Assembly (NCBI GenBank): GCA_025997955.1
Contig: BNVH01000026.1
Location: 1-41,378 of the forward strand
Length of the DNA: 41,378 nt
Reading direction: 5' to 3'
Source: Synergistales bacterium
GTDB lineage: Bacteria > Synergistota > Synergistia > Synergistales > Aminobacteriaceae
Both the position numbers and the translations under genes were made by a program. The notes beneath the pieces were generated by a model that was not told where the DNA came from, ran no database searches, and saw only the letters and a program-made list of their open reading frames with translations. Position 1 is the stretch's first letter; every line of letters begins with the position of its first letter. Positions 1-8,621 of this stretch are shown here, piece by piece.

Positions 1-1
1 T

Positions 2-493
2 AACCCAGTCGCCATATCCACTGTTGCCGCTATGAGAATAGCCAAGGCCGGTAGAAGCGAAACAAAGCGTTTTGAATATGGCAGGGAAATGATAAAATTA
101 TTGGAGTTGTATGGTTTTCCGTTTGAAATTAGCATGAAACTTGGAGAATTCCTTGAGGGCATAGCTAACCTCAGTTTAGAAAAGTTCTTGAGAGAATTCG
201 AGAACGAGCTTAAAATTTTGTACGAAGAGGGAGATGAGGATATGGCCACTACAATAGCTGAAATGGCTCCGATAAATACGAGGATTGTCAAGGAGAAGAT
301 TATTGAGCGGAGTAGGAGAAAGGGCAAGGCTGAGGGCAAGATTGAAGGCAAGATTGAGGGCAAGATTGAAGGCGCTTACGAAAAAGCCCTTGAAGTCGCT
401 CGCTCTATGCTCGCTGACGCTATGTCTGTCGACCTTGTCTCTAAGTTCACCGGTCTTTCTATTGACGAACTAAATCAATTAACGCGATATTAA
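2..493 (+). CDS. PD-(D/E)XK nuclease / transposase family protein, C-terminal part (5' end outside window)
   Basis: The frame is open to the left edge: codons from base 2 read NPVAISTVAAMRIAKAG, almost identical to an internal stretch of the full-length paralogue at 31925-32950, so the ATG at 32 is not the true start. About 164 C-terminal residues are visible. They lack the nuclease core, which in the paralogue lies upstream, and hold the helical C-terminal part with a 12-nt tandem repeat (about 326-372) giving GKIEG units. The family (Rpn/PDDEXK_2-like, often annotated as transposase) is commonly multicopy; two copies in 41 kb fits that. It is convergent with the lpx operon and ends directly in a hairpin terminator. 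Confidence 0.75.
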   Translation, partial: NPVAISTVAAMRIAKAGRSETKRFEYGREMIKLLELYGFPFEISMKLGEFLEGIANLSLEKFLREFENELKILYEEGDEDMATTIAEMAPINTRIVKEKIIERSRRKGKAEGKIEGKIEGKIEGAYEKALEVARSMLADAMSVDLVSKFTGLSIDELNQLTRY

Positions 494-519
494 AAGGAGG
501 GCGCGAGCCCTCCTTTTTT
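492..519 (+). terminator. Bidirectional rho-independent terminator
   Basis: Arms AAAAGGAGGGC (492-502) and GCCCTCCTTTT (507-517) pair perfectly across a GCGA loop and are followed by more T. The run of A on the left makes it work for the opposite strand too, so it can end both the PD-(D/E)XK gene and the lpxA-distal operon. The same hairpin recurs at 31342-31369. Confidence 0.85.
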
Positions 520-547
520 CGTAGGGGCATGTGGTTCGCCCGTTTTT
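492..547 (+). repeat. Dispersed terminator-linked repeat, copy 1
   Basis: The terminator hairpin plus about 30 following bases (CGTAGGGGCATGTGGTTCGC then CCGTTTTT) occurs again, inverted in the window, at 31314-31369 with only a few mismatches. In both cases it sits downstream of a gene 3' end. A looser relative of the second half is at 34107-34135. Confidence 0.7.
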
Positions 548-564
548 ACATAATTATCGCACCG

Positions 565-1353
565 TTATCTGCCCCAAAAAGTGACGCCCCGTCTGCTGCC
601 CTCGTAGAACTCCAATACGAGCCGCGCTTCCGGGCCGTAAGAATCTTTTTTGGCCAAAGCCTCGCGGAAAGAATCCGAGAAAAGTCTCTTTTTGCTGTAA
701 AGCTCCCGATAAAGAGACAGTATTTCTCTCCTTGTTTCGCTTGAAAACCGCGCGCGTTTTAGGCCAACTGAGTTCAGACCCGTCAATCGCAGAGGTTCCC
801 CCGCGGCTAAGGTGTAGTGCGGAACGTCTTTGGTGACGCGGTAGATTCCGCCTATCATGCAGTAGTTTCCGATGCGGACAAACTGATGCACCCCGGACAG
901 GCCGCCGAAGACAGCGTAGTCGCCTACGGTCACATGCCCCGATATGCCGACTTTGTTGGCTATCGTGACGTGGTTGCCAAGTCTGACGTTGTGCGCTATG
1001 TGCACGCCGTCCATAATGAGGCAGCTGTCTCCCACGACTGTTTCATTGCCCTCGCCCGTGGCGCGGCTTATGGTAACGTTTTCGCGGATAATGTTGTTGT
1101 CGCCTATGCGAACCCAGGAGCGCTCACCCTTATAGCCGTGATCCTGCGGGTCTCCACCTATGGCCGAATACTCGAATATTTGGCAGTTTGAACCTATGAT
1201 CGTATTGTCATGCACGCTGACAAACGCGTTCAGAACGGTTCTCGCTCCTATTGAAGCCTCTCCCTCTATCACGCAGTATGGGCCTATAACCGCCCCGTCT
1301 CCGACTATCGCGCTCTCGGAGACGACGGCGGTTGGATGAATAGCGGCGCTCAT
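565..1353 (-). CDS. lpxA: Acyl-ACP--UDP-N-acetylglucosamine O-acyltransferase
   Basis: This is the first enzyme of lipid A synthesis, transferring a 3-hydroxyacyl chain from ACP to UDP-GlcNAc in the cytoplasm. The 262 residues match the usual length (~260). The N-terminal two thirds is a left-handed beta-helix of hexapeptide repeats (IGDNNII, VVGDSCLI and similar), with the family signature GGDPQD near residue 67 and the catalytic His in GVHIAHNVRLG near residue 120. The C-terminal helical domain follows. The gene overlaps fabZ by 4 nt (ATGA) and is last in the operon. The usual neighbours lpxI/lpxB do not follow; a PD-(D/E)XK gene end does. Confidence 0.95.
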   Translation of the reverse strand: MSAAIHPTAVVSESAIVGDGAVIGPYCVIEGEASIGARTVLNAFVSVHDNTIIGSNCQIFEYSAIGGDPQDHGYKGERSWVRIGDNNIIRENVTISRATGEGNETVVGDSCLIMDGVHIAHNVRLGNHVTIANKVGISGHVTVGDYAVFGGLSGVHQFVRIGNYCMIGGIYRVTKDVPHYTLAAGEPLRLTGLNSVGLKRARFSSETRREILSLYRELYSKKRLFSDSFREALAKKDSYGPEARLVLEFYEGSRRGVTFWGR

Positions 1354-1844
1354 TCGCCATCCTCCCCCTCTCCCTCCAAAGAAACAGATTCGTCCTTATT
1401 CGCCAAGGTCGAGGCTACCATAAAGGTGAACTCGCCGTCCGCCACCACCGCGTCGTCTACGTAGCCCTTGACCTTGGCCTTACCCGCAAAGCCCCTGAGC
1501 TTGATAAGCTCCGCTTTTGTGACTAATTTATCGCCTGGGCGCACGGGCTTTCTGAAGTGCGCTTTATCCACGCCCGTCAAGAAGGCTATCTTTCCCTCTT
1601 GCTCACGCCCCAAGCGCACGGCCACCATAATAGAGGCCACCTGCCCCATGGACTCCAAGATCAAAACCCCCGGCATAACTGGGTCTCCTGGGAAATGGCC
1701 TTGGAAGAACGGTTCGTTTATGGTCACGTTTTTGTAACCCACGACGTGATTTTCGTCACACTCTACTATGCGGTCTACCAGCAGCATGGGGTAACGGTGA
1801 CGCAAAGCCTTCATGATTTCTAAAATATCCATTTGATTGTCCAA
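1350..1844 (-). CDS. fabZ: 3-hydroxyacyl-[acyl-carrier-protein] dehydratase
   Basis: Dehydrates 3-hydroxyacyl-ACP in fatty acid synthesis, competing with LpxA/LpxD for the same substrate, which explains its place in lpx operons. 164 residues in a single hot-dog fold. The signature GHFPGDPVMPGVLILE carries the catalytic His, with the catalytic Glu in LILESMGQ. A TTG start at 1844 is chosen because GGAGG lies 9 nt upstream; the ATG at 1832 would be too far from it. The C-terminal 15 residues are acidic and overlap the lpxA start. Confidence 0.95.
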   Translation of the reverse strand: MDNQMDILEIMKALRHRYPMLLVDRIVECDENHVVGYKNVTINEPFFQGHFPGDPVMPGVLILESMGQVASIMVAVRLGREQEGKIAFLTGVDKAHFRKPVRPGDKLVTKAELIKLRGFAGKAKVKGYVDDAVVADGEFTFMVASTLANKDESVSLEGEGEDGE

Positions 1845-1870
1845 CTTTTATACCCTCCAAATTGAGACCG

Positions 1871-2692
1871 CTAAGCCATACAAAACGAACGAAGTCTTTC
1901 CACAAGCTGAAGATGCAGCGCGTGCCCTGCGCGGACGGCTACTACATGGGCCATTAAAGGACGCCCGATACAGGCCAAGTCTCCAACAAGGTCAAGCGTC
2001 TTGTGCCGCGCGAATTCGTCGGGAAAGCGCAAGCCTCCCGTCGTCTCCACACCATCGTCTTTCACGAGAATGGCGTTGTCAAGCGACGCGCCCAAGGCAA
2101 GCCCCGCGCTTTGCAGCGCCTCTATATCACGCGAGAGCGCGAACGTGCGCGCCGGCGCTATCATAGACAGATAATCCTCGCCGTCCCAATCTAAAATCTG
2201 AACCCCTATTGGCGCGGCGTCGTAGTCTATTACGTATGTTATGTGAAAAGAATCCGAGGGCAAGGCCACTACAAAACGCTCACTGTCCCCTACGTTGACA
2301 GGGCAGGAGAGACGCAGGGGAGAGGGAGAACTGTCCGTCGGTTCCGACTTATCCCATATTTCCTTGGCTAAATCCCGCGCGCAGCCGTCAAGCCCCGGCA
2401 TTTCGATACTTTCACCGTCCCCGGACAGCGTAATACGCGCGCGCCAAACGCTGTTTCCGCAGATAGCCGACAGCACGTGCTCGCAAGTGCGGACGCGCAT
2501 TTTGCCTCCTGGAAAAATCAGGTCGCTCCCGCGCGCGCCGCCCGATAGTGAAAACTCCGAGACATAGTGATACTCTCCGCCCACGCCGAGAGTGAGCGCG
2601 TCTGAGGGCTCTATCAAAAGCCGGCTGTCTCGCCCGGAATGCAAGCCTTTGCCGGCGCGCGAAACAGATTGTTTAAGATTGCGAGCGTTCAT
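1871..2692 (-). CDS. lpxC: UDP-3-O-acyl-N-acetylglucosamine deacetylase
   Basis: Zinc-dependent deacetylase, the committed step of lipid A synthesis. 273 residues, slightly shorter than the ~300 of the family. The N-terminal motif KGLHSG, the zinc His in CEHVLSAICG (about residue 72), and the C-terminal motif FARHKTLDLVGDLA with a further zinc His and Asp are all present, as is the general-base region GHALH. The ATG start lies inside the 3' end of lpxD (20-nt overlap), so the two are probably translationally coupled. There is a gap of 26 nt to fabZ. Confidence 0.93.
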   Translation of the reverse strand: MNARNLKQSVSRAGKGLHSGRDSRLLIEPSDALTLGVGGEYHYVSEFSLSGGARGSDLIFPGGKMRVRTCEHVLSAICGNSVWRARITLSGDGESIEMPGLDGCARDLAKEIWDKSEPTDSSPSPLRLSCPVNVGDSERFVVALPSDSFHITYVIDYDAAPIGVQILDWDGEDYLSMIAPARTFALSRDIEALQSAGLALGASLDNAILVKDDGVETTGGLRFPDEFARHKTLDLVGDLACIGRPLMAHVVAVRAGHALHLQLVERLRSFCMA

Positions 2693-3743
2693 TTTTCGCG
2701 CCGCCTCTTGCTTTCGTTATACGTTCTAAATTTTTGACCCGCTCGTAGATATCGGGCAAGCGCGCCGCTAAGACCAACGCCTTCCTGGCCTCGTTGTGAG
2801 GACGGGCCGGGAAGCCCGAGACGACGGCGCCCGGTTCTACGTCATTGGCGGCTCCTGTTCTGCCGCCCAAGAGCGCCCCTTTGCCTATGCGCACATGGTC
2901 GTTTACGCCCGCCTGCACCGAAATGGTAACTCCGTCCTCCACCACGGAGCTGCCGCCAACGCCGCTCATAGAGCAGATTATACAATCCCTGCCTATCTTG
3001 ACGCTGTGCCCTATTTGCACATGGTTGGCTATCTTCGTACCGCTTCCTATTATAGTATCCCCTATAGCGCCCCTATCTATGGCGGTGAACGCGCCTATTT
3101 CGACGTTATCTTCTATGACCGTGTTTCCGATTTGCGGAATTTTTATTATTTTACGCCCCGAAGGGGAGTCGGGGGAAGCCGTCGGTATAAAGCCGAATCC
3201 GTCGCACCCTATGACGCAGTGCGCGTGCAAAAGGCAGTCTTTGCCGACGCGCGTCCCGGGCATCAAAACGGCTTGCGACTCTATAACGGTCTTTTCTCCG
3301 ACAAAAACGTCCTGTCCGACGTAAACCCCAGCGTCAAGACGCGCCAGCGCCCCTATGACGGCCCCGCTTTCAAGCACGCACATGGGCCCTACCCAAGCGT
3401 CGGGGGACACCGCAGCGAGCGGCGAAACGACGGCTGACGGGTGGACGCCAGAGCGATGTTCAACTATGCGCGTAAACAGCGACAAGAGCGCCGGCAACAC
3501 TAAGCGCGGGTCCGCGCTCACAAGGCCGGAACGGTTAGCGTCGTCAAAAAAGTCGCTTCTTCCCAAAACGGGAACGGCCTCGTCAAGGCGCGTGTTTTTT
3601 GTATCCCATATGACGCAGAGCGAATCGGGATTTGCGTCATATGGCGCGCAGACGCCATTTATAACCTTAGAGCCGTCTCCTACCAATTCGAGCCCAAGTT
3701 TTTCTCCAAGTTCTTTTAAAGTTATACTGAAATTTTTATTCAA
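2673..3743 (-). CDS. lpxD: UDP-3-O-(3-hydroxyacyl)glucosamine N-acyltransferase
   Basis: Adds the second 3-hydroxyacyl chain in lipid A synthesis. The N-terminal ~100 residues form the uridine-binding domain. They are followed by a long run of hexapeptide repeats with the family stretches HCVIGCDGFGF and IDRGAIGDTIIGSGTKI, the catalytic His in IANHVQIGHSV, and a C-terminal helix. A TTG start at 3743 is preferred because AAGGGG lies 8 nt upstream; the upstream GTG at 3752 would sit directly on the ribosome site. Length is then about 356, normal for LpxD. Confidence 0.94.
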   Translation of the reverse strand: MNKNFSITLKELGEKLGLELVGDGSKVINGVCAPYDANPDSLCVIWDTKNTRLDEAVPVLGRSDFFDDANRSGLVSADPRLVLPALLSLFTRIVEHRSGVHPSAVVSPLAAVSPDAWVGPMCVLESGAVIGALARLDAGVYVGQDVFVGEKTVIESQAVLMPGTRVGKDCLLHAHCVIGCDGFGFIPTASPDSPSGRKIIKIPQIGNTVIEDNVEIGAFTAIDRGAIGDTIIGSGTKIANHVQIGHSVKIGRDCIICSMSGVGGSSVVEDGVTISVQAGVNDHVRIGKGALLGGRTGAANDVEPGAVVSGFPARPHNEARKALVLAARLPDIYERVKNLERITKARGGAKNERSQS

Positions 3744-3755
3744 ACAAAACACCCC

Positions 3756-5009
3756 TTACAATAACAGTATCCCTCTTAAGCCTATTTTATTCTTATAGCG
3801 CGCGTCATAATGTATTTCTACGGAAATATGCTCATTTAAGCGATACCCAATCGACGCGCCGTGTCCTTGGTCATGGTTCCATCGCCACCAAAGATAAGGG
3901 CGCTTCATGCGGTTCGTGTCTATCCAGGCGCGATACCATATCTCCCCGTCAGGCCATTCCACCTCGGCGCCTATACGCAGCGCCCCGCGCGCGAGGAGCG
4001 GAAAGCGAAACCCCAAGCGGTCAGTCAGGCCGAACTCACCCGCGTCGATGACGAGCTCGTTGTAAATTTCCAAATCGACGCCAGTCCAGCGGTTGGTGTT
4101 GAGCCCCGCCATTACTCCGAGCTCTGGGTAGCGGCCTTTTATACCGGCGTATCCGGCGAGCGAAATTTGCAAAGAGAAGCGAGGGCTGTTTACGAGAGCG
4201 TCCACCTCCGATATTTGGTGGGGCGTGAAAGTTATCTCCACCATTGACCTTGTGTTTGAGACGGCGTTGCGGTCCTCCAAAAACTCCCGCGCCATTTTCT
4301 CGGCGTCGTCTTTGTGTTTGGCTATCCAGGCCACCGGCAAGCCTATAATCGGAGACATGCCGGGAATGAGCTTGGCCGCCAAGTCGGACTGAAACATAAC
4401 CGGCAGCGTGGAAGAAAAGATACTGGGCGTGACGGCCAAGACCAAGGGCTGTTCGGCGCGGAAAGATACCTGCAAAGTCTGCGAGTCGCCGTTTATTCGC
4501 ACCACAAGAGAGAATGACCATCCCGGAAGGCGGCGTTCGATAATCTGAGCGATGCGCTCGTTGAGAGCGGAGTCGGCCCAAGAAAGGGCGTCTATCGGCA
4601 AATCCTTCAAGAGAGGCGCTATCTCCTCGCTCAATCCCTCTACGTCGCGCGAAAACCACTCAGACGCGTCCTCCCGCAATGACGGCTCGCTCAAGCTCAC
4701 GCGCCACTCGTCGCGTGTCAGCGGCGTCAATGTGACAAAAGGCGCGGCGTCCGCTATTCTTATATTCACGTCGTACCCCTCGAAAAGCTGTTTTGCCACA
4801 ATGGAAAGCGTATCAAGGCGCGCGGCGAGCGGTGGGATTTTTTCCCACACGACCGTCAGCGCGCGGCGAGCGTGGGGCTCAAGCCAAGAGGGACGCGCGC
4901 TTACGGCGAGCTCGCCCGCAAAGGAGCTTTGAGGCAAAAAAAGGGCTGCCGCCAGCAAAACAGCCAACGCAGCCCTTTTGTAAAGTTTAGAACATCTGGC
5001 CAAACCCAA
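3756..5009 (-). CDS. Predicted outer-membrane/periplasmic protein coupled to bamA
   Basis: I do not recognise a named family. The 417 residues begin with a clear signal peptide (KLYKRAALAVLLAAALFLP, cleavage near SSFAG). The N-terminal half is mixed alpha/beta. The C-terminal ~150 residues alternate polar and aromatic/hydrophobic residues in short strands (GVMAGLNTNRW, LGFRFPLLARGALRIGAEV, YLWWRWNHDQGHGASIGYRL) and the protein ends in a hydrophobic strand, as outer-membrane barrels do. The TTG start at 5009 lies inside the last 23 nt of bamA, with GAGGA about 11 nt upstream. Position between bamA and lpxD suggests an envelope-assembly role; this is inference. Confidence 0.7.
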   Translation of the reverse strand: MGLARCSKLYKRAALAVLLAAALFLPQSSFAGELAVSARPSWLEPHARRALTVVWEKIPPLAARLDTLSIVAKQLFEGYDVNIRIADAAPFVTLTPLTRDEWRVSLSEPSLREDASEWFSRDVEGLSEEIAPLLKDLPIDALSWADSALNERIAQIIERRLPGWSFSLVVRINGDSQTLQVSFRAEQPLVLAVTPSIFSSTLPVMFQSDLAAKLIPGMSPIIGLPVAWIAKHKDDAEKMAREFLEDRNAVSNTRSMVEITFTPHQISEVDALVNSPRFSLQISLAGYAGIKGRYPELGVMAGLNTNRWTGVDLEIYNELVIDAGEFGLTDRLGFRFPLLARGALRIGAEVEWPDGEIWYRAWIDTNRMKRPYLWWRWNHDQGHGASIGYRLNEHISVEIHYDARYKNKIGLRGILLL

Positions 5010-6744
5010 AATAAGTTCTGTCCTCGTCGCCTCCCATAGCGTAATCGAGACGAATCTGCCCCATAGGGGTTTTCACTCTGATACCCATGCCCCAGTTGTC
5101 GTAGAGCTTATCCCATTTCATGTTGTCGGCCGCGTTGCCTATATCGTAGAAGCCCACAAGCTCAAAGTTCTTCTGCACCGGAAGGCGGAGCTCAAAGTTG
5201 CCGAGCAGTACGTCGCTTCCCTCGAACGTTCTGCTGTGATAACCGCGAAGCGTGTTCATACCGCCGAGAGAATAACGGGCGAAAGCCGGAAGGTTGCTTT
5301 GGGTGGCGCTTCCCAATCGCACCCGAGCCGCTAAAATGAGAGGACTCTCGTCAGACCAAAGTTCGCCGGCGTCGATAAAGTCGTCAAGCAGATTGTTGAG
5401 CGGCAGATAATAGCGAAGCTGAGTCCAATATTTGAAATAGTCGTATTCTCCACCGGCGACTTTCACAGCCTGTTCAAATGTCGTATCCCAGACAAACCCT
5501 TTCGAGTAGGGCAGGTACGGGTCGCGCTTGTCCAATGTAAACTGAAGCTCTCCCGCTAAGTTCACGCCGTCCCACATGGTGAGGTCGTCGTAGTAGTCCG
5601 GTATCGCGTCATGCACGTTGCTGTAGTCCACGTCGCGCCAGCTCACGGTGAAAAACCAGCTCCAGTCTTCCGTGCGGCCAAACTTTTTGCCGAGTCCGGC
5701 GTAGGCGAGGAAAGACTCGTCGTCATACTCGAACTGCTTGACTCCGCTACGAAAATAATATCGGTCTACATAGTCCTGATAGGCGACGCCGACTTTCCAT
5801 GCGTAAGTTTTTTTGTCCATATAGGGGCTCGCGAAGCTCCCCCAGTAGCGGGCCTCGTCCCCTTCCTCAAAGCCGACGTTGAACTGGTAGCCCAAGCCGC
5901 TGAAGTTATTCTCCGAAAAGGACACTCCGCCGCCGAGTCCGCTCTCCGTGCCGTAGCCCACGTCGAAGCCTATAGACATGGTCTTTTTTTCTTTCACGGT
6001 CAAAATTAAATCCACGGCGTCATCCCGGCCCTCGGGGGCGTCAAAACCCACGTTCACGTCCTCGAAATACCCCAAGTTCTGGAGCCTTCCGAGCTGATGC
6101 CGGAACTTTGTTATATTGAAAAGGTCTCCTTTTTTGAGCTTGATCTCGCGACGTATAACGTGCGTTTTGGTTTTTTTGTTCCCCTGAATGATGACTTCCC
6201 GGACTTTTGGCTCGACTATATGGACGGTTATGCGCCCCCCCTCCATATTCACGTCGGCGACTCGCACCATCACGTAACCGTCTTTATGATATTTCTCCTG
6301 GATGCGGTCGAGGTCGTGCCGGAAAAACTCTCGGTTGAAAATGCCGCCCACTTGCGTAAAGACCTCTTTCATGAGAACGCTGTCCTTGTAGACCGTGTTG
6401 CCCGAAAATATTATCGCCTCAATAACCGGATTCTCCATAACTGAGAATACCACATCGGCGCCCCCTTCGCCCTGCGAGAGATCAACATCGACAAAAGAGA
6501 AAAAGCCCTGACCGTAGATAGCTTCGATGTCCTTTTGCAAAACGTCCCTGTCGAGCGTGTCCCCAGACTTGGTCTCTAAGACGCCCAGTATGTATTGTTC
6601 GGTTATCCGCTCGTTTCCTTTTACGCCGACGGACGCCACGAGCGGCGCGCCGCTATCCGCGGCTGACGCGATATTCACAAAGATCCAAAACGAAAACAGT
6701 AAAAATGAAATGACCGCTAATGCGCGTGCAAAATGTTTTTTCAT
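4987..6744 (-). CDS. bamA: Outer membrane protein assembly factor BamA (three-POTRA form)
   Basis: Inserts beta-barrel proteins into the outer membrane. 585 residues against ~800 in E. coli: after a signal peptide (cleavage near ASAADS) I count about three POTRA repeats (roughly residues 37-110, 110-182 and 183-255) rather than five, then the 16-stranded barrel. The barrel carries the conserved loop-6 motif LRGY in GGMNTLRGYHSR, and the protein ends in Phe (FGFGQMF), the usual barrel C-terminal signal. Its presence supports a diderm host. The last 23 nt overlap the next gene. Confidence 0.92.
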   Translation of the reverse strand: MKKHFARALAVISFLLFSFWIFVNIASAADSGAPLVASVGVKGNERITEQYILGVLETKSGDTLDRDVLQKDIEAIYGQGFFSFVDVDLSQGEGGADVVFSVMENPVIEAIIFSGNTVYKDSVLMKEVFTQVGGIFNREFFRHDLDRIQEKYHKDGYVMVRVADVNMEGGRITVHIVEPKVREVIIQGNKKTKTHVIRREIKLKKGDLFNITKFRHQLGRLQNLGYFEDVNVGFDAPEGRDDAVDLILTVKEKKTMSIGFDVGYGTESGLGGGVSFSENNFSGLGYQFNVGFEEGDEARYWGSFASPYMDKKTYAWKVGVAYQDYVDRYYFRSGVKQFEYDDESFLAYAGLGKKFGRTEDWSWFFTVSWRDVDYSNVHDAIPDYYDDLTMWDGVNLAGELQFTLDKRDPYLPYSKGFVWDTTFEQAVKVAGGEYDYFKYWTQLRYYLPLNNLLDDFIDAGELWSDESPLILAARVRLGSATQSNLPAFARYSLGGMNTLRGYHSRTFEGSDVLLGNFELRLPVQKNFELVGFYDIGNAADNMKWDKLYDNWGMGIRVKTPMGQIRLDYAMGGDEDRTYFGFGQMF

Positions 6745-6762
6745 GTATCTGTCACTCCTTAG

Positions 6763-7287
6763 TTATTTTTCTTGTGTTATCTTTTCTATTTTTATAATCG
6801 GGCTTCCGTTTTTGAGGGCCTTTTCCCCCGTCTGAAGCAGCGACGCTACCCGCTCAAAAGATATTTCGCCCTCCGCCGCCTTCTGAGTGGGGTCAGGCGC
6901 GGGCTTGGGCTTCGATGTCCGCGCTGCGCCTTGCGGCTTGCTTTTTTGGGCGCTTTTTGGCTCGTCATCGTCTTGCCCTTGCAAAGTGACAGTCCGCGTT
7001 ATTTCAAGCGAATCTCGCTTCACCCGCGCAAAGCCGCCTGAGTCGGGGCGCAGCGGCTCGCATAGCGCAAGCACGAATAAAACCCCCAAAAAACAAACCA
7101 AGGCGCGCGGGCGCGATTTTTTACGCTCGTATCGCCGCGATATGTCCGCCCATACCTCACTTCGCAAGCGCTCCATATCGGCGCGAGCGCACTCGACATC
7201 CATCATGGCGCTTTCTACCTGGCCGTCCCTACAAGATTTTAGCGAACGCTCAAGCCATTTTATAACAGCAATAATACGTTTTTCCAT
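6763..7287 (-). CDS. Hypothetical protein with one transmembrane segment
   Basis: 174 residues, no family recognised. The N-terminal ~60 residues are predicted helical and charged, like a cytoplasmic coiled coil. One hydrophobic segment (ALVCFLGVLFVLALCEPL, about residues 62-79) follows a cluster of Arg/Lys. The rest is a low-complexity, Lys/Pro/Gln-rich stretch and a short C-terminal helix, presumably periplasmic. The gene starts 3 nt after the sigma-factor stop and ends 18 nt before bamA, so it is part of the same transcript. A partner or regulator of the sigma factor is possible but not shown by the sequence. Confidence 0.6.
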   Translation of the reverse strand: MEKRIIAVIKWLERSLKSCRDGQVESAMMDVECARADMERLRSEVWADISRRYERKKSRPRALVCFLGVLFVLALCEPLRPDSGGFARVKRDSLEITRTVTLQGQDDDEPKSAQKSKPQGAARTSKPKPAPDPTQKAAEGEISFERVASLLQTGEKALKNGSPIIKIEKITQEK

Positions 7288-7290
7288 ATT

Positions 7291-7881
7291 TTAACACACC
7301 TCCAAAGGAAGCCCAAGCCATTCTCTGATTCTGACTATCGCGCTTCGCCTTAGACGATATACGCTTGAGACATCCATGTTTTGTTCCTTGGCTACGTCGG
7401 AGGGCTCTTTGCCGTCGAAAAAAATCGCGGATACGACAGCGGCCTCTTTCCCGCGCAGTTTGGCTATGCTTTCGGCCACGTCGCCCCAAGCCTCGTCAGG
7501 CCTAGCCCCAATCGACTCCGAACCGCCGCTCCCGTCAAGCTCGCCGAGCTCGTCAAGCTCATCGAAGTCGATTGGCATCGGCGCTCTTTTCTCTTTACGC
7601 TCAAGCATATTGAGCATTTGCCCCCTGATTCTGTAAGAGGCGTAGGTGGTGAAACGAAGCTCACGCGCGGGGTCGAAACGGTCTACCGCGCAGATAAGGG
7701 CCAGCATCCCATCCTGAATTAAATCCTGCCTCAAAGATGGACTCACCTTCAGCTTGCCGGCGAACCAAAAAACAAGGGGCCTGTAGGCCACGATAAGCTC
7801 GGCTCTCGCGTTCAAGTCTCCGCTCTTGCAGTCAGCCCAGAGTTTGTTTTCCCGTTCGAGAATACCGCCGCTCTCGCTCAC
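7291..7881 (-). CDS. Sigma-70 family RNA polymerase sigma factor
   Basis: 196 residues with the two core sigma domains. Region 2, about residues 27-95, includes LIQDGMLALICAVDRFDP and the promoter-melting segment RFTTYASYRIRGQM. Region 4, about residues 140-190, has a helix-turn-helix around SDVAKEQNMDVSSVYRLRRS. Region 3 is replaced by an acidic linker rich in Asp/Glu/Leu and then Gly/Ser. The build resembles the SigB/FliA/sporulation-type group rather than ECF factors. It lies second in the envelope operon, so it may control envelope genes, including its own operon; that is inference. Confidence 0.88.
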   Translation of the reverse strand: MSESGGILERENKLWADCKSGDLNARAELIVAYRPLVFWFAGKLKVSPSLRQDLIQDGMLALICAVDRFDPARELRFTTYASYRIRGQMLNMLERKEKRAPMPIDFDELDELGELDGSGGSESIGARPDEAWGDVAESIAKLRGKEAAVVSAIFFDGKEPSDVAKEQNMDVSSVYRLRRSAIVRIREWLGLPLEVC

Positions 7882-7896
7882 TTGGTCAAAGCGTCT

Positions 7897-8574
7897 TCAC
7901 CACAGGGGCAAAGACGCGCCTCCTTGGCAATCGTCTCTTAGGTGAAAGTGGTCATTTACAAAATCCAAAGAGATTTTGCCGTTCTCTATTTTGACGCCGG
8001 ACATGCAGCAGTTGCCCAATCTGACGCGCCATACTGTGTGGGGGTCGAACCCGAGCAACAGCGCGTAAATGGCCCTTATCGCTCCACCGTGGGACACTAC
8101 GACGACGTTTTTATGCTCTGAGCTTAGAATGACGCTCAGGCCGTTTGAAATCCGTTCGGCTAAGGCGGGCCATGTCTCAGAGCCGGGCGGCATATAGAAA
8201 AATGGGTCTTCAAACCACCTGTACAGGTCTTGAGCGCACCGCTCTTTTAGGCCCGGAATGTATTCCCCCTCCCACTTTCCGAAATTCACCTCCGTAAGGT
8301 CATCTATGACTATGGGAGTTTTGTTCGCCTGATACGAGGCTATTGCGTCCGCTGTCTGCCGCGCCCTTGTGAGCGGACTGGTGTAAACGGCGTCTAAGGA
8401 ACAGGACGACAACCTCTTGGCGGTCTTTTTGGCCTGTTCTATCCCAAGCTCATCAAGAGGCACGTCGCTTCTTCCCTGAAAGCGCTGCGAGCTGTTCCAC
8501 TCGGTTTGCCCGTGCCGCACCAAAATTATTTTTTTATTTTCGAGATTTTCGCGCAGACAAGGAAACGAGGGCAA
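7897..8574 (-). CDS. Histidine phosphatase family protein (phosphoglycerate mutase-like)
   Basis: 225 residues. The RHG motif LVRHGQTEWN (near residue 19) gives the phospho-accepting His, and the second catalytic His is in VVVSHGGAIRA. The sequence QRFQGRSDVPLDELGIEQA is typical of the alpha-ribazole phosphatase / GpmB-like branch; the substrate cannot be fixed from sequence. The TTG start at 8574 has GGAAGG upstream. It is the first gene of the minus-strand operon, 15 nt before the sigma-factor gene; the transcript probably begins in the AT-rich spacer 8575-8786. Confidence 0.88.
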   Translation of the reverse strand: MPSFPCLRENLENKKIILVRHGQTEWNSSQRFQGRSDVPLDELGIEQAKKTAKRLSSCSLDAVYTSPLTRARQTADAIASYQANKTPIVIDDLTEVNFGKWEGEYIPGLKERCAQDLYRWFEDPFFYMPPGSETWPALAERISNGLSVILSSEHKNVVVVSHGGAIRAIYALLLGFDPHTVWRVRLGNCCMSGVKIENGKISLDFVNDHFHLRDDCQGGASLPLW

Positions 8575-8595
8575 ATTAAAACACGACCTTCCTGT

Positions 8596-8621
8596 TTTTT
8601 ACTTTAGCTTTTTACTTTAGC
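8596..8621. repeat. 13-bp direct tandem repeat in the divergent spacer
   Basis: The unit TTTTTACTTTAGC is repeated twice without interruption. It lies in the 212-nt AT-rich spacer between the divergent phosphatase and repeat-protein genes, which must carry promoters for both strands. I cannot place -35/-10 boxes in the spacer with confidence. Confidence 0.7.
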
